DNA of 64,000 nt from Carposina sasakii. Lineage: Eukaryota > Arthropoda > Insecta > Lepidoptera > Carposinidae. Positions 62,842 through 64,000 of the stretch are shown here, one piece after another. The stretch lies in the NCBI GenBank assembly GCA_014607495.2, contig CP053170.1, forward strand, positions 7,006,001 through 7,070,000, given 5' to 3'. A model generated the notes under the pieces. The model was not told where the DNA came from, searched no databases, and saw only the letters and a program-made list of their open reading frames with translations. The position numbers were made by a program, and so were the translations under genes. Numbering within the stretch: position 1 is the stretch's first letter; each line of letters starts with the position of its first letter.

Positions 62842-63030
62842 GGGAATATTCCGATCTGTCACCCTTTTGTCCGCCTAGAATGACAGATCGGAAAAAAGTT
62901 TGAACTGGACCACTTTTTATACTAATAGTGGGTAGTGAAAAGTGGGTCAGTTAAAACATTTTTTCCTATTATTTTCCAATTTGTTACCCTGGGGGACCAA
63001 AAAAGATAAGTGACATATCGGGATATTCCG
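62842..63030. mobile_element. Foldback MITE (GGAATATTCCGATCTGTCACC)
   Basis: Outer arms GGAATATTCCGATCTGTCAC and GTGACATATCGGGATATTCC are inverted; inner arms GGAAAAAAGTTTGAACTGG and CAGTTAAAACATTTTTTCC form a second stem. CCGATCTGTCA and TGACAGATCGG additionally pair at the left. No second copy in the window. Confidence 0.65.
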
Positions 63031-63105
63031 TGGCTTTGTTTTTATGTTGTGAATATTCGTAGAAGCCCTGGCAAATCTAGGAGTTTATTTATGTTATAAA
63101 TATTC

Positions 63106-63212
63106 ACTATGGGTGCGCCCACCACCGGGCCCTACACCCTCCACTGACCCTCGGATCTGATAACTCATAACTGCGAAAACAGGCACTTGCACTAACTACA
63201 ATCGCCACGAGA
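63106..63212 (-). repeat. GGGCCCGGTGG repeat, long copy 2
   Basis: Same 104-bp block as 56512-56616, apparently without differences; flanks unrelated (AGAAACCAG versus AGAGTTAAATG). Confidence 0.75.
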
Positions 63213-63311
63213 GTTAAATGTATATATCTAAAAATTTCTCAAATTCTGAAAACCATCCCAACTAACAAACTTGAGTATTGGTGGTTACGCCCATTTAACC
63301 GCTAGGTATCG

Positions 63312-64000
63312 AACTATAATAAAATAAAATAAAATAAAAATAGCCTTTATTCTACCACATGCAATAGATGATTAATTAGTTTTTACAGTTATCATTATTA
63401 GTTAATTGTGCTTTACATACATTATTATTTTATTAATTATTTCATTTTTAACTACTACACTAATTACACCTAATATTATTTCGATCTGTTTCTTCATTGT
63501 GTGGAAGTCGCCTCTCTGGCGTAGGCCTCCCCCAGTTTCCTCCATTTGTCTCTGTCTCTGGCTTGTCTTCTCCAGTCTGGTCCACATTTTTCTTTAAATA
63601 TATCTTCCCATCTTTTCCTTGGTCTCCCCTTGTTTCTTTTTCCATCTCTTGGTACCCACTCTACGATTTTTCTCGCCCATCTGTCACTAGGCATTCTGCA
63701 AGCATGTCCCGCCCATTTCCATTTTTGGAGTCGTATTTTACCCAGGATATCACTGATCTTTGTCTTTTCTCTTATAACTTTGTTTTTTATTTTTAATGCT
63801 AGTATTTGCCCCATACGGGAATATTCACAATTGTAGCAAATGAAGCGTCTAGGGGCTCTTTATCGACGTCTGTTGGTAATTATTTTAGTTTTGGTACCAG
63901 ACTGTAGCCTCTCTAGTTGAATGTATTCTTCGGCGAATATTGCTATGTCATTGCACCCTGAGATTCTCCCAAATAAGGTTCCGGAAAACCCATTCTAGTC
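63312..64000 (-). pseudogene. RTE-like LINE C-terminus, 5' part beyond or lost
   Basis: The minus-strand frame 63814-63494 reads KTKISDILGKIRLQKWKWAGHACRM...RWARKIVEWVPRDGKRNKGRPRKRWEDIF...GEAYA, the conserved tail after the reverse transcriptase of RTE-type polyproteins. Its 3' side has a short AT-rich trailer ending in a TTTTA repeat (63312-63340), as expected for a LINE end. From about 63815 to the window edge I could not read further reverse transcriptase, so the copy is probably truncated or frameshifted there. It differs from the element at 18580 and has no (TGA)n terminus, so it is a separate family. Confidence 0.75.

Noticed and set aside
1..64000. Bacterial or phage origin, with operons and ribosome binding sites
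   Set aside because: No dense coding, LINEs, SINEs, Helitrons and MITEs throughout, and lepidopteran-type element ends.

Overview
This window looks like eukaryotic nuclear DNA from a moth or butterfly (Lepidoptera). It is AT-rich, has no bacterial gene organisation and no long host reading frame, and is packed with short mobile elements. The Lepidoptera assignment rests on recognised element types: short non-autonomous Helitrons ending in GCGGACGAAGTCGCGGGC...CTAG, RTE-type LINE pieces ending in (TGA)n, tRNA-headed SINEs, and many Tc1/mariner-like MITEs with CAGGGTG or CAGGATG termini and TA target duplications. I found no convincing host protein-coding exon, rRNA or functional tRNA gene. The window reads as intergenic or intronic repeat-rich DNA.

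Layout. 0-6 kb: a hAT-type MITE with an 8-bp target-site duplication (TSD), an RTE-derived SINE-like insertion with a 14-bp TSD, a Harbinger-like foldback, a ~400-bp poly(A) retroposon and a mariner-like foldback. 7-13 kb: MITEs, RTE-derived pieces, a nested Harbinger-like composite and Helitrons. 13-17 kb: several tRNA-headed SINEs. 18.5-19.9 kb: an RTE-clade LINE whose endonuclease is open and complete in motifs but whose reverse transcriptase core is deleted. 20-26 kb: MITEs, a complete short Helitron and a compound array rich in CGACACGAC. 26.9-28.9 kb: a GC-rich repeat followed by a decayed CR1-like reverse transcriptase on the minus strand. 29-36 kb: a run of foldback elements, including two that share one TAA and one with nearly perfect 61-bp arms, plus a complete Helitron. 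36-50 kb: further MITEs, a SINE and the best-bounded copy of the poly(A) retroposon. 50-64 kb: more RTE-derived pieces, a 403-bp inverted-repeat element, a SINE, a GC-rich island, foldbacks, and at the right edge the C-terminus of a second RTE-like LINE.

How the parts relate. The autonomous machinery is broken throughout. The elements that make up most of the sequence are non-autonomous parasites: RTE-ended short units, LINE-tail units sharing a GGCGTGATT terminus, TA-, TAA- and 8-bp-TSD MITEs, and short Helitrons. Several are nested or abutting, which gives a relative order of insertion. I see no new host-encoded system; the interest lies in element structure and insertion history.
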